The notes below the pieces were generated by a model that did not search any database, was not told the origin of the DNA, and saw only the letters and a list, made by a program, of their open reading frames with translations. A program made the position numbers and the translations under genes. From Spirosoma luteum DSM 19990 (GTDB lineage Bacteria > Bacteroidota > Bacteroidia > Cytophagales > Spirosomataceae), in assembly GCF_000374065.1 (NCBI RefSeq), contig NZ_KB893290.1, positions 196,154-260,153 on the forward strand: 64,000 bases of DNA, written 5' to 3'. Below are positions 7,407 to 15,806 of the stretch, one piece after another (within the stretch, counting starts at the first letter, position 1; each line of letters begins with the position of its first letter).

Positions 7407-8915
7407 ATGAAAACGATTTTAACACCTTTGCTACTAAGCAGTCTGCTTATAGGGCTGACGGGTTGTAAGGAACCGACTATTGATGAAGGCATTCAGCCGT
7501 TCAGCGTCCCGACATCGGTAGATGCGGATGGCGGAAACTGGCGCACTATTGTCTTGAAATCAGCCACCGATGTTACTGTTCCACAACCGCTACCCATTAC
7601 GTCGGACGTGTACAAGACAGAACTGTCGGCCATAAAGAACGGACTGCTGGCATCAACTCCTGAGCAAAATACAGCCGTTAATTACTGGACCGTAGGGGGC
7701 GTACTGCGCTGGAATCAGATTGCCCGGCAGTTGGTCGCGAAATACAATGTACCCCCCGGTTACGATTACGCAACCGGGCAGGTTTCTCCCGCCGATGTGG
7801 CCAATCCCTACGCCGGAGCACCCTACGCGGCCCGGATTTATGCGTTGCTGAGCATTGCCCAATACGACGCATTGGTGGTAGCCTGGCGGGCAAAATACCA
7901 GTATAACCGTCCGTCACTGGAGAGACAGGGCGTTGTGGCCAGAGTACCTATACTGGATGTACCTTCTTACCCGTCCGAGGATGCGGCCATTGCCGAGGCC
8001 TCGTGCCAGATGCTGGCTTATCTCTTTCCCAACGAAGTGAACTGGCTCAAAGCCAAAGCCACGGAGCACAAACAAAGTCGGTTGTGGGCCGGAGCCAGCG
8101 TGCCGAGTGACATTAAAGCGGGTGAAGACATTGCTGGTACGCTTACTCCCAAACTCATTGAGCGGGCCAGAAACGACCGGTTTGCCGCCAGCACCGACCC
8201 AGCCAACACCTGGCAGACGGCCCTTGTGAAAGCGCCTTACAACCAGAAGTGGAAAAGTCTCGAACTACCCGAACGCCCTCCCATCCTACCCCTGGCAGGC
8301 AACGTAAAAACGTGGTATGATTCGACCGCTATTTTTCGGGCTTTACCGGTGGCTCCACCCGCCACTACCTCGGCAGAATTTCAACAGGCCCTGAGCGAAG
8401 TCCGTGACTTGTCCGACACCCGCACCCGCGAACAATGGCGAATTGCCAATTACTGGGAAAACGGCCCCAATACTTACCTGCTATCGGGGCTGTGGAATTT
8501 CCTGGCCGAAGACCTCATCCGGCAGGCGGGGCAGAATGAGTTACGAACGGCTCGAACCTACGCCCTGTTGAACCGGGCTATGCAGGACGCTACAACGGCC
8601 ACCTGGCGCGCCCAGTACACGTATTTTGTACCACGCCCTGCCCAGCTTGACCCCGCCATAAAAACGGCTACCACCATGCTGAATACCCCGAGTTACGTAG
8701 CAGACCGGGCCACCGTGTCGACCGCAGCCGCCACAGTACTGGCCTACCTGTTTCCGGACGACGCAACCCGCCTGAATGCCCAGGCCGCCGAGGCCAGCCT
8801 GTCTGGTCTGTACAGTGGCACGCAGTACCGGTTCGATAATCAGGCCGGAGCTGCCTGGGGTTCGCTTATTGGCCAATTGGCCGTTACGGGAGCGAAGGCC
8901 GACGGGGCCAGGTAA
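7407..8915 (+). CDS. Haloperoxidase-like lipoprotein with a degenerate active site
   Basis: 502 residues, lipoprotein signal (LLSSLLIGLTGCKE). It aligns over its whole length with the product of 4568-6115: both have RxxWRTIVLKS/GTWKTYVLTSPADVT starts, WNQIARxLxAKYNVPP, PSYPSEDA and RTREQWRIANYW. The catalytic positions are changed: Lys417 becomes Gln403, Ser-Gly-His becomes Ala432-Asp433-Arg434, Arg479 becomes Gly467 and His485 becomes Gln473; only the Trp and Arg410-Pro remain. The frame is intact and codon use normal, so this looks like a retained non-enzymatic paralogue, perhaps a scaffold or binding partner, not a fresh pseudogene. Confidence 0.8.
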   Translation: MKTILTPLLLSSLLIGLTGCKEPTIDEGIQPFSVPTSVDADGGNWRTIVLKSATDVTVPQPLPITSDVYKTELSAIKNGLLASTPEQNTAVNYWTVGGVLRWNQIARQLVAKYNVPPGYDYATGQVSPADVANPYAGAPYAARIYALLSIAQYDALVVAWRAKYQYNRPSLERQGVVARVPILDVPSYPSEDAAIAEASCQMLAYLFPNEVNWLKAKATEHKQSRLWAGASVPSDIKAGEDIAGTLTPKLIERARNDRFAASTDPANTWQTALVKAPYNQKWKSLELPERPPILPLAGNVKTWYDSTAIFRALPVAPPATTSAEFQQALSEVRDLSDTRTREQWRIANYWENGPNTYLLSGLWNFLAEDLIRQAGQNELRTARTYALLNRAMQDATTATWRAQYTYFVPRPAQLDPAIKTATTMLNTPSYVADRATVSTAAATVLAYLFPDDATRLNAQAAEASLSGLYSGTQYRFDNQAGAAWGSLIGQLAVTGAKADGAR

Positions 8916-9062
8916 AAATTCCCTTCGGTCTGGCCAGTGCCGTTCCTAGCCTTTTTAGGTTGCTTCCTTATCAACTAAAATAACAAACTGTTATTGAACG
9001 GGTTATCCTTACGTCGATCAAATCGCTGCCAATTCCTCGCTAGACGAACAGGTATAAATAAT

Positions 9063-9070
9063 TACATTTG
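9063..9070 (+). promoter_or_regulatory. -7 promoter box for the stressosome operon
   Basis: TACATTTG matches TAnnTTTG exactly and lies 23 bases before the rsbR-like start at 9094. The surrounding 60 bases are AT-rich; no clear -33 element was found. Confidence 0.5.
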
Positions 9071-9093
9071 ATAAAATACCACCACGTGTACGT

Positions 9094-9972
9094 ATGACCA
9101 GTTCAACCGTCGAATTACTTCGGCAAAAAAAGAAGCAGATTTTAACCGGCTGGATGAACGGTCAACTAGCCGATAGTCAGTTACGGGACGACCTGATGGC
9201 TAATGAAGACCTGCACGCTCAGTCGGAAAAGCTACTCGATACCCTCTTCACCGTACTGACTGACGACAGTTTGGATCATCCTGACTCGGCCTCTCTCAAC
9301 CCCCTGGTGGACATGTTATCGGGTATTTCCAAATCGAGGGCCAGACAGGGATTCACCCCCCGCGAAACAGCCAACTACATCTTTAGCCTGAAGGATACCC
9401 TGCTGGAAACGGTCCAGTTTGCCTTGAAAGATAACCCGGAGCGGCTGGTTGGTGAGTCTCTGAAAATCGGCAAGTTCATCGATTCCCTGGGAATCATTAC
9501 GTTTGAAACCTTTATCCAGGGCCGGGAAGAGATTATTGTTCGTCAGACCGACGAGATGATTAATGTATCAACCCCAGTCGTGCAGATTTGGGAAGGTATT
9601 CTGGCCGTCCCACTCATCGGCACCCTCGACAGCTCGCGGGCACTACTGGTCATGGAAAGCCTGCTCCAGGAGATTGTCAACACGGGCAGCAGCATTGCTA
9701 TTCTGGATATTTCGGGCGTACCGATGGTGGATACCATGGTGGCGCAGAATCTCATAAAAACGGTGAGTGCTACCCGCTTGATGGGAGCCGAATGCATTAT
9801 TAGTGGCATCCGTCCCGAAATTGCCCAAACGATTGTGCATCTGGGTATCGACCTGTCCACTATCGTAACGAAAGCCTCTCTGGCCAGTGCGCTCAAGCAC
9901 AGCTTCCGGCTTCTGCGACTGGACGTTAAAAAAGTCCCCACTTCATCATCTGATGGACTGGCTTACGATTAA
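9094..9972 (+). CDS. RsbR-type stressosome protein (N-terminal sensor + STAS domain)
   Basis: 292 residues. Residues 1-150 form a helical RsbR N-terminal domain (LLRQKKKQILTGWM...SRARQGFTPRETANYIFSLKD), the rest a STAS domain with the usual ILDISGVPMVDTMVAQNL strand-helix. In stressosomes, RsbR and RsbS make the core and sequester RsbT; the phosphorylatable residue in the STAS loop would be the Thr in VDTMVA, with a further Thr beyond it. The gene opens an operon with tight or overlapping junctions to RsbS, RsbT, a phosphatase and a histidine kinase. The signal sensed by the N-terminal domain is unknown. Confidence 0.85.
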   Translation: MTSSTVELLRQKKKQILTGWMNGQLADSQLRDDLMANEDLHAQSEKLLDTLFTVLTDDSLDHPDSASLNPLVDMLSGISKSRARQGFTPRETANYIFSLKDTLLETVQFALKDNPERLVGESLKIGKFIDSLGIITFETFIQGREEIIVRQTDEMINVSTPVVQIWEGILAVPLIGTLDSSRALLVMESLLQEIVNTGSSIAILDISGVPMVDTMVAQNLIKTVSATRLMGAECIISGIRPEIAQTIVHLGIDLSTIVTKASLASALKHSFRLLRLDVKKVPTSSSDGLAYD

Positions 9973-9984
9973 TCCCTGTTGGCA

Positions 9985-10368
9985 ATGGAACGAATCCCAA
10001 TTCTGAAGATGGGACAATTTTTGCTGGTAACCATTCAGGTTGACCTCTATGATCGCCTGGCCCTTGAGCTGGAAGAAAACCTCATCCGGGCCATTACCCG
10101 GCATAACCCCCGGGGGGTGCTCATTGATATTTCGGCCGTGTCAATCATTGACTCGTTTATGGGGCGTATCTTCAGCAATATTGCGCGGATGGCCCAGCTG
10201 CTGGATGCCGAAACGGTGGTGGTAGGTATGCAGCCCGCCGTTGCCATCACACTGGTCGAGCTGGGACTGCCGCTGAAGGGTGTTAGAACTGCGTTGAACG
10301 TAGAAAGGGGGATGGACCTGTTGGTGAACAAGGTAGATACCAACGAAAATGCTACCAGCAACGACTAA
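9985..10368 (+). CDS. rsbS: RsbS-type single STAS-domain protein
   Basis: 127 residues, one STAS domain (IPILKMGQFLLVTIQVDLYDRLALELEENL, then GVLIDISAVSIIDSFMGRIFSNIA). The Ser in IDSFMGR is the expected RsbT phosphorylation site. ATG 9985 is used; a TTG two codons earlier is possible. It lies 12 bases after rsbR and its last 20 bases overlap rsbT, so translation is probably coupled. Core subunit of the stressosome together with the preceding RsbR. Confidence 0.88.
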   Translation: MERIPILKMGQFLLVTIQVDLYDRLALELEENLIRAITRHNPRGVLIDISAVSIIDSFMGRIFSNIARMAQLLDAETVVVGMQPAVAITLVELGLPLKGVRTALNVERGMDLLVNKVDTNENATSND

Positions 10369-10774
10369 TGTTACGGCAACCGAAACGGTATTCGTTGGGC
10401 ACGAAAAAGATATTATGTTACTCGTTACGCTGATTCGCCAGCACGCCAGTCTGGTTGGCCTGACTTCGCTCGATCAAACAAAACTGATTACCGCTACCAG
10501 CGAATTGACTCGAAACATGCTCAACTACGCGGATAAAGGCCAGGTGATAATTGATCAGCTGACCCGGGGAAACCAACGGGGAGTGCAGTTGACCTTTGCG
10601 GACAATGGACCGGGCATCGCTGATATCGATCAGGCCATGGAAGATGGCTATTCGAGCGGATTAGGGCTGGGGCTGGGCTTACCCGGTGCCAAACGCTTAA
10701 TGGACGAGTTTCACATTGCCAGCGTGGTGGGACAGGGCACAACGGTAACGATTGCGAAGTGGACAGATGAATAA
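10349..10774 (+). CDS. rsbT: RsbT-type serine/threonine switch kinase
   Basis: 141 residues, GHKL ATPase fold. The N box is SELTRNMLNYA, the G1 box DNGPGIAD, and the glycine-rich G2 lid GLGLGLGLPGAKRLMDEF; all key residues are in place. RsbT phosphorylates the STAS domains of RsbR and RsbS and on release activates a downstream partner. It overlaps rsbS by 20 bases and the next gene by 8 bases. In Bacillus the partner is the RsbU phosphatase; here the partner is more likely one of the two following proteins. Confidence 0.88.
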   Translation: MLPATTNVTATETVFVGHEKDIMLLVTLIRQHASLVGLTSLDQTKLITATSELTRNMLNYADKGQVIIDQLTRGNQRGVQLTFADNGPGIADIDQAMEDGYSSGLGLGLGLPGAKRLMDEFHIASVVGQGTTVTIAKWTDE

Positions 10775-11780
10775 GATGCACCACCGCTCATTTGCCGTTA
10801 CAGACCGTAGCCACGGTGCGATGATTAGCCAGCATACGCGCCAGCTATCCCATGAACTGGGGTTTGCCTCTAAAAAAAAGGGGGAACTCGACATACTCGT
10901 AGCCGAACTGGTTTCTAATCTGGTAAAGTACGGAAATGATGGGGAGTTACTGATACGGCCCATTCAGGATAACCATCAAACGGGTATGGAAATCATCAGC
11001 GTGGATAGTGGACCAGGAATGGCCGATCCGACCCAAATGCTGGAGGATGGCGTATCCACGGGTGGTTCACTGGGACAGGGCCTGGGAGCTATACAACGCC
11101 TGTCGGATGAATTTCAGCTGTATTCGCAACCCGGCACGGGAACGGTGGTACTGGCCCGTCTCTACCAGCACAGAAGCCCTCAAAAACTAACGAGTCAGCT
11201 AGCCGATGTCCGATGGATTTGTGTGCCTAAAGCGGGGGAACACGTGTGTGGTGATGCCTGTTACTACCAGCTTACTACATCGTCGCTGAAGTTGTTCCTG
11301 GGCGATGGGCTGGGGCATGGCGTAGCGGCAGAAATTGCCGTTTCCCAGGCCATAAACCAGTTGAGCCAATCGCGGGAGACTATGCCGGAAAAGCTGTTGG
11401 CACTTATCCATCAGGGTACTACCGGTACCCGGGGCCTGGTAGGTACCTGCGCCGTTTTTGATTTTTCTACCCGGAAATGGATGATTTGCGGAGTGGGAAA
11501 TATCACAACAAAACTGAGTACGCCGAGAGGAGTAAAAGGGTTCATGGCCCAAAATGGTATTCTGGGTTATGTGATACCCCCTACCTTACTCCCTTCTGAA
11601 ATGCCCTACGAGCGGGGACAGTGGCTGATTATGACGTCTGACGGACTACGGTCACGCTGGAATCCCGCTCGTTATGCGGGTATCAATCAATATGACGCGT
11701 CTATTCTGGCGGCTGTCATTTATAAAGAATGCGCCCGACACACCGACGACATGTCGGTTCTTGTTGGCAAACTCTACTAA
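10767..11780 (+). CDS. HATPase-SpoIIE fusion: anti-sigma-type ATPase domain plus PP2C phosphatase
   Basis: 337 residues. The N-terminal ~135 residues are an RsbT/RsbW-like ATPase domain (ELDILVAELVSNLVKYG N box, DSGPGMAD G1, SLGQGLGAIQRLSDEF G2). The C-terminal part is a SpoIIE/RsbX phosphatase with its metal ligands: GEHVCGDACYY, LGDGLGHGVAAE, TSDGLRSRW and the final DDMSVLVGKLY. ATG 10767 overlaps the rsbT stop region; ATG 10776 is an alternative. It probably resets the stressosome by dephosphorylating RsbR/RsbS (RsbX role), or acts on a further partner not in the window. Confidence 0.85.
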   Translation: MNKMHHRSFAVTDRSHGAMISQHTRQLSHELGFASKKKGELDILVAELVSNLVKYGNDGELLIRPIQDNHQTGMEIISVDSGPGMADPTQMLEDGVSTGGSLGQGLGAIQRLSDEFQLYSQPGTGTVVLARLYQHRSPQKLTSQLADVRWICVPKAGEHVCGDACYYQLTTSSLKLFLGDGLGHGVAAEIAVSQAINQLSQSRETMPEKLLALIHQGTTGTRGLVGTCAVFDFSTRKWMICGVGNITTKLSTPRGVKGFMAQNGILGYVIPPTLLPSEMPYERGQWLIMTSDGLRSRWNPARYAGINQYDASILAAVIYKECARHTDDMSVLVGKLY

Positions 11781-11784
11781 TTGA

Positions 11785-13458
11785 ATGCATGAATTAACGA
11801 GTCTACTGCTGGATAACGAAATGGATCTAATCCTGGTCCATAAGCGAAGTATGAAATTGGCGGAGTTGGCGGGGCTTTCTCTGGCTTCCCAGACAACATT
11901 TGCCACGGCCGTGTCGGAAGTAGCCCGATTAGCTATTGCCAACAGCGGTCATGCCTGGTTGATGCTTGGTTTTAACAACGCCGGCGAAGGAAAGGGCTGG
12001 AGTATTCTGGCTCATCTGAAGGATCATCGGTCCTACCCTGTCCAAAAAACAGAAACCGCCGTACAGCACGCCCGTCGGTTGGTCGATTCAATGACCATCA
12101 ACATCAGCGATTCAGGTACCGACATCCGTTTGTACTGCCAGGTCGCCAATATGAGCTCGGTTAGTACGGCACGAATCGAGAACTGGAAAGAGCAATTTTT
12201 CCGGGAATCCCCTGCTTCGCCCTACGACGATATAAAACGAAAAAACAGTCAGTTACAGGAACTAGCCGAGCGCCTTACCCAGAGCGAACAACAGTACCGA
12301 CAGGTAACGAACTCGTTACCGCTCCTTATCTTCTCCATGAATTCCGATGGGCAGTTACTGTATGCCAACCAGGGATTTACAACCTTTTTGAGCGCTACAC
12401 TGCCCGTTTTGAACAGTAAGGGCTGGCTTAGCTATTTCCATGATGACGACTACATGGCCGTCAAAACCACCTGGATCGACAGCCTGTCTACCGGGTTACC
12501 CTGGAAAGGCAGCTGGCGCGTTCGGAGTGGATTGACTGGAGATTACGTTTGGCATATGGTCTCTGCCACTCCGCTAAGGGATTCCGACCAGCGGGTAATT
12601 CACTGGACTGGGTTCCTGATGGACATTGATGCCCAGAAAGTGATTGAGCAGACGCTTCGGGATAATGAAGAGCTCCGGAAAAGGAAAGAAACGTTAGAAA
12701 ACAGTCAGCAACAGTTAGCCGATAATATTGGCGAGCTGAATCGCAGCAATACGGAGCTTGCGCAGTTTGCCTACGTGGCCAGCCATGATTTGCAGGAACC
12801 GTTACGAAAAATTCAGGCGTTCAGCACCATGCTGACTCAGCAGTACGCGCCCGCCCTCGACCCAAATGCGCAGGATATAATCCGACGTATGCAATCGGCT
12901 ACCAGCCGGATGCAGGAGTTAATCCGTGGCTTACTGGCTTACTCACGACTTAATACCGAAAAGCCCTCCCTCCACAAAGTAGCCTTATCGTCCTTACTTG
13001 TCGATGTACAGGGGGATCTGGAAGCTGCTATTCGGGAGCGGGAGGCCCAGATTATCGTTGAGCCGTTACCCGACATAGTGGGAAACGGGCTTCAGTTACG
13101 CCAGCTGTTCCAAAATCTACTGAGCAATGCCCTGAAATTTACCCCACCCGACCGCACACCCATTATTCGTGTCCGTTCACAACTCATTTCGGGAGATGCT
13201 GTACCGGATTCTCTGTCCAAAACGTCTCTCACGTACCTGGAAGTAAGCGTCGTCGACAACGGCATTGGCTTTGATGATAAGTACACCGACCGGATTTTTA
13301 ATTTGTTTCAGCGGCTGCATGGCCGCTCGGAATATGCAGGCACAGGCATTGGTCTTGCTATTTGCAAAAAGGTGGTCGAAAACCACGGTGGCTACCTTTC
13401 AGCCCGAAGTAAAGTAGGGCATGGGTCTACGTTTCTGATCTATTTCCCGGTGAAATAG
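11785..13458 (+). CDS. Histidine kinase with RsbT-like N-terminal domain, PAS, HisKA and HATPase
   Basis: 557 residues, cytoplasmic (no membrane helix). Residues 1-130 resemble a degenerate RsbT-like ATPase domain (FATAVSEVARLAIANSGHAWLML stands where the N box would be, but no DxGxG follows). Then a coiled coil, a PAS domain (about 170-300), a second coiled coil, HisKA with the phospho-accepting His in YVASHDLQEPLRKI, and HATPase_c (NLLSNALKF, DNGIGFDD, GTGIGLAICKK). It starts 4 bases after the phosphatase gene, so it is the output end of the stressosome operon. No response regulator is adjacent. Confidence 0.85.
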   Translation: MHELTSLLLDNEMDLILVHKRSMKLAELAGLSLASQTTFATAVSEVARLAIANSGHAWLMLGFNNAGEGKGWSILAHLKDHRSYPVQKTETAVQHARRLVDSMTINISDSGTDIRLYCQVANMSSVSTARIENWKEQFFRESPASPYDDIKRKNSQLQELAERLTQSEQQYRQVTNSLPLLIFSMNSDGQLLYANQGFTTFLSATLPVLNSKGWLSYFHDDDYMAVKTTWIDSLSTGLPWKGSWRVRSGLTGDYVWHMVSATPLRDSDQRVIHWTGFLMDIDAQKVIEQTLRDNEELRKRKETLENSQQQLADNIGELNRSNTELAQFAYVASHDLQEPLRKIQAFSTMLTQQYAPALDPNAQDIIRRMQSATSRMQELIRGLLAYSRLNTEKPSLHKVALSSLLVDVQGDLEAAIREREAQIIVEPLPDIVGNGLQLRQLFQNLLSNALKFTPPDRTPIIRVRSQLISGDAVPDSLSKTSLTYLEVSVVDNGIGFDDKYTDRIFNLFQRLHGRSEYAGTGIGLAICKKVVENHGGYLSARSKVGHGSTFLIYFPVK

Positions 13459-13552
13459 TTATACCCTGTCTACCCGGAACTACCAGAAAAATAGTAAATA
13501 GGGTGGCTTCACGCGGGCAATTCATACGATACCTTAACAGAAAGTAAACAGG

Positions 13553-13580
13553 AAGCCGGATTCGATAATCCGGCTTTTTT
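13553..13580 (+). terminator. Rho-independent terminator of the stressosome operon
   Basis: Perfect 10-bp stem AAGCCGGATT/AATCCGGCTT with a CGAT loop, followed by T residues to 13580. It lies 95 bases after the kinase stop and before glgE. Confidence 0.85.
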
Positions 13581-13627
13581 GTAACATTGTCCTGCTAATC
13601 CCGATTTAATAGGTAAACAATGACTAC

Positions 13628-15688
13628 ATGAATCATCCAGAAAATCGCTCCCTTTCCGCTATTCAGGGCCAGGTCCGCGTAACGATCGAACGGGTATCGC
13701 CCGAACTCGATGGAGGACAGTTTCCCATAAAAGCCATTCCCGGTGATGTAATAGCCGTTGAAGCCGACATTTTAGCAGATGGCCACGATTACCTGTCGGC
13801 CAAGCTCCTGTATAAACATATTGACGATACAAACTGGTCTGAAATGACAATGGCCTTACTGGTCAACGACCGCTGGGGTGCCTCGTTTATCGTTGAAAAG
13901 CAGGGGCGATATCTGTACACGATAGAGGCCTGGGTAAATCATCCGGCTTCGTGGCAGCATGAAATCCACCTGAAAGTAGCCGACGGCCAGCGAATTACCA
14001 GCGAACTCCAGGCCGGTGCCCACTACCTGGATGGCATGTTTTTGCGGGCTGGCGTAAAACTGGCAGCGACCAAAGGAAAGGGGAAAAAGAAAAAAGATAC
14101 GTTCGAGGAGTCCCCCGAAGTGAGCGCATTACGCGATATGGCTGCGCTCTTTAGGGAAGGCGCAGCCCTGACGGATGAGGCTCTGTACAACAAAGCAGTA
14201 GCCACTGCCGAGAGCGACCAGTTTACATTTTACGCTAACCGCTATCCCGAACGGCAGCACTCCGCCCGGTACCGGCACGAACTGGCGGTAGAAGTAGACC
14301 GGGCACGGGCGGGGTTCAGCACCTGGTATTGCCTGTTTCCCCGCTCGGCATCGCGGCAGGAAGGCGTTCATGGTACCTTCAAAGATGTGGAAGCGCTGCT
14401 GCCCCGCATTTCGAAAATGGGCTTCGACGTGTTGTACCTACCCCCGATTCATCCCATCGGTACGGCTTTCCGAAAGGGAAAAAACAACTCGGTCGTTTGT
14501 CAGCCCGGCGAGCCAGGGGTTCCGTACGGTATCGGGTCAGAACTGGGTGGACACGACGCAATTCACCCCGAATTAGGTACTGTCGATGATTTCAAACACC
14601 TTATCGCCATTGCGGGCAACTACGGCATGGAGATAGCGATGGACCTCGCCATTCAGTGCTCACCCGACCATCCCTGGGCTAAAGACCATCCCGAATGGTT
14701 CAAAAAACGACCCGATGGCACCATTCAATACGCCGAAAATCCACCCAAAAAATACCAGGATATCTACCCGGTTTATTTTGAAACGGAAGACTGGCAAAAC
14801 CTGTGGGAAGAACTCAAACGCGTTATGCTGGTATGGGCTTCGTGGGGCGTTCGAATCATCCGGGTCGATAATCCGCACACCAAGCCATTTGTATTCTGGG
14901 AGTGGCTGATTGCCCAGGTGAAGCAGGAGTTTCCGGATATGATCTTCCTGGCCGAAGCCTTTACCAAACCAAAAGTGATGCAGGAGCTGGCCAAACGTGG
15001 ATTTGCTCATTCCTACACCTACTATACCTGGCGCAACAGCAAGTACGAACTGGAGGAATACATGACGGAACTAACCCAAACCGGTGGTCGACCGGATGCG
15101 ATGGCTTACTATTTCCGCCCTAACTTCTGGCCCACCACGCACGACATTAACCCGTATAGTTTGCAGGGTGGACACGAGCCGCAGTTCATAATTCGTTTCC
15201 TGCTGGCGGCCACGCTATCCAGTAATTACGGCATCTACGGACCTTCGTTCGAGTTGATGGAGCACGTTCCTTTTCCGAACAAAGAGGATTACCTGAACTC
15301 CGAGAAGTACGAAATCCGGCTTTGGGACTGGGAGAAAACCAACCGGCTAACGTACCTGATTGAGCTTGTCAACCGGATTCGGCACGAGAACGCGGCCCTG
15401 CAAACAACCAACAACATTACGTTCTGCCAAGTCAATGACGATGCCATCATGGCCTACCTGAAAACGTCTGGTTCCAATCGCCTGCTTATCATTATCAACA
15501 CCGATGCGTACAACCGTCGGGCTGGCATCGTTCAGGTACCCATCTGGCAACTGGGCATTGGTCCCGACCAGTCCTATACCGTTCACGACCTGCTCACCGA
15601 AGCGTATTATACCTGGCAGGGTGAACAAAATTATGTGGAACTGGACCCGTATGTACTACCCATGCACCTATTCCGAATCGAGCTGTAA
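13628..15688 (+). CDS. glgE: Alpha-1,4-glucan:maltose-1-phosphate maltosyltransferase GlgE
   Basis: 686 residues, usual length for GlgE. The enzyme extends alpha-1,4-glucans with maltosyl units from maltose 1-phosphate. The N-terminal beta domain (RVTIERVSPELDGGQFPIKAIPGD) is followed by the GH13 barrel. The nucleophile is Asp414 in IIRVDNPHTKPFVFW and the acid/base is Glu443 in FLAEAFTKP, 29 residues apart as in characterised GlgE. A Lys-rich insertion (KGKGKKKKDTFEES, near residue 155) sits in a loop. No TreS, Pep2 or GlgB gene is adjacent, and a terminator on each side makes it a single-gene unit. Confidence 0.95.
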   Translation: MNHPENRSLSAIQGQVRVTIERVSPELDGGQFPIKAIPGDVIAVEADILADGHDYLSAKLLYKHIDDTNWSEMTMALLVNDRWGASFIVEKQGRYLYTIEAWVNHPASWQHEIHLKVADGQRITSELQAGAHYLDGMFLRAGVKLAATKGKGKKKKDTFEESPEVSALRDMAALFREGAALTDEALYNKAVATAESDQFTFYANRYPERQHSARYRHELAVEVDRARAGFSTWYCLFPRSASRQEGVHGTFKDVEALLPRISKMGFDVLYLPPIHPIGTAFRKGKNNSVVCQPGEPGVPYGIGSELGGHDAIHPELGTVDDFKHLIAIAGNYGMEIAMDLAIQCSPDHPWAKDHPEWFKKRPDGTIQYAENPPKKYQDIYPVYFETEDWQNLWEELKRVMLVWASWGVRIIRVDNPHTKPFVFWEWLIAQVKQEFPDMIFLAEAFTKPKVMQELAKRGFAHSYTYYTWRNSKYELEEYMTELTQTGGRPDAMAYYFRPNFWPTTHDINPYSLQGGHEPQFIIRFLLAATLSSNYGIYGPSFELMEHVPFPNKEDYLNSEKYEIRLWDWEKTNRLTYLIELVNRIRHENAALQTTNNITFCQVNDDAIMAYLKTSGSNRLLIIINTDAYNRRAGIVQVPIWQLGIGPDQSYTVHDLLTEAYYTWQGEQNYVELDPYVLPMHLFRIEL

Positions 15689-15704
15689 GAACACAAGATT
15701 GCTC

Positions 15705-15741
15705 AAAAAAAGGACGCGCTACGGTAGCACGTCCTTTTTTT
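15705..15741. terminator. Bidirectional terminator between glgE and the M1 peptidase gene
   Basis: The arms AAAAAAAGGACG and CGTCCTTTTTTT, with an inner GCT/AGC extension, form a stem flanked by an A run on one side and a T run on the other. It lies between two convergent genes and can serve both. Confidence 0.85.
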
Positions 15742-15806
15742 CTGCTCGTAAAGCGAGTTAGTGGATTGTCAATTCTCCCCCGTTGTACAGTTACCCGGCG
15801 GATTCC

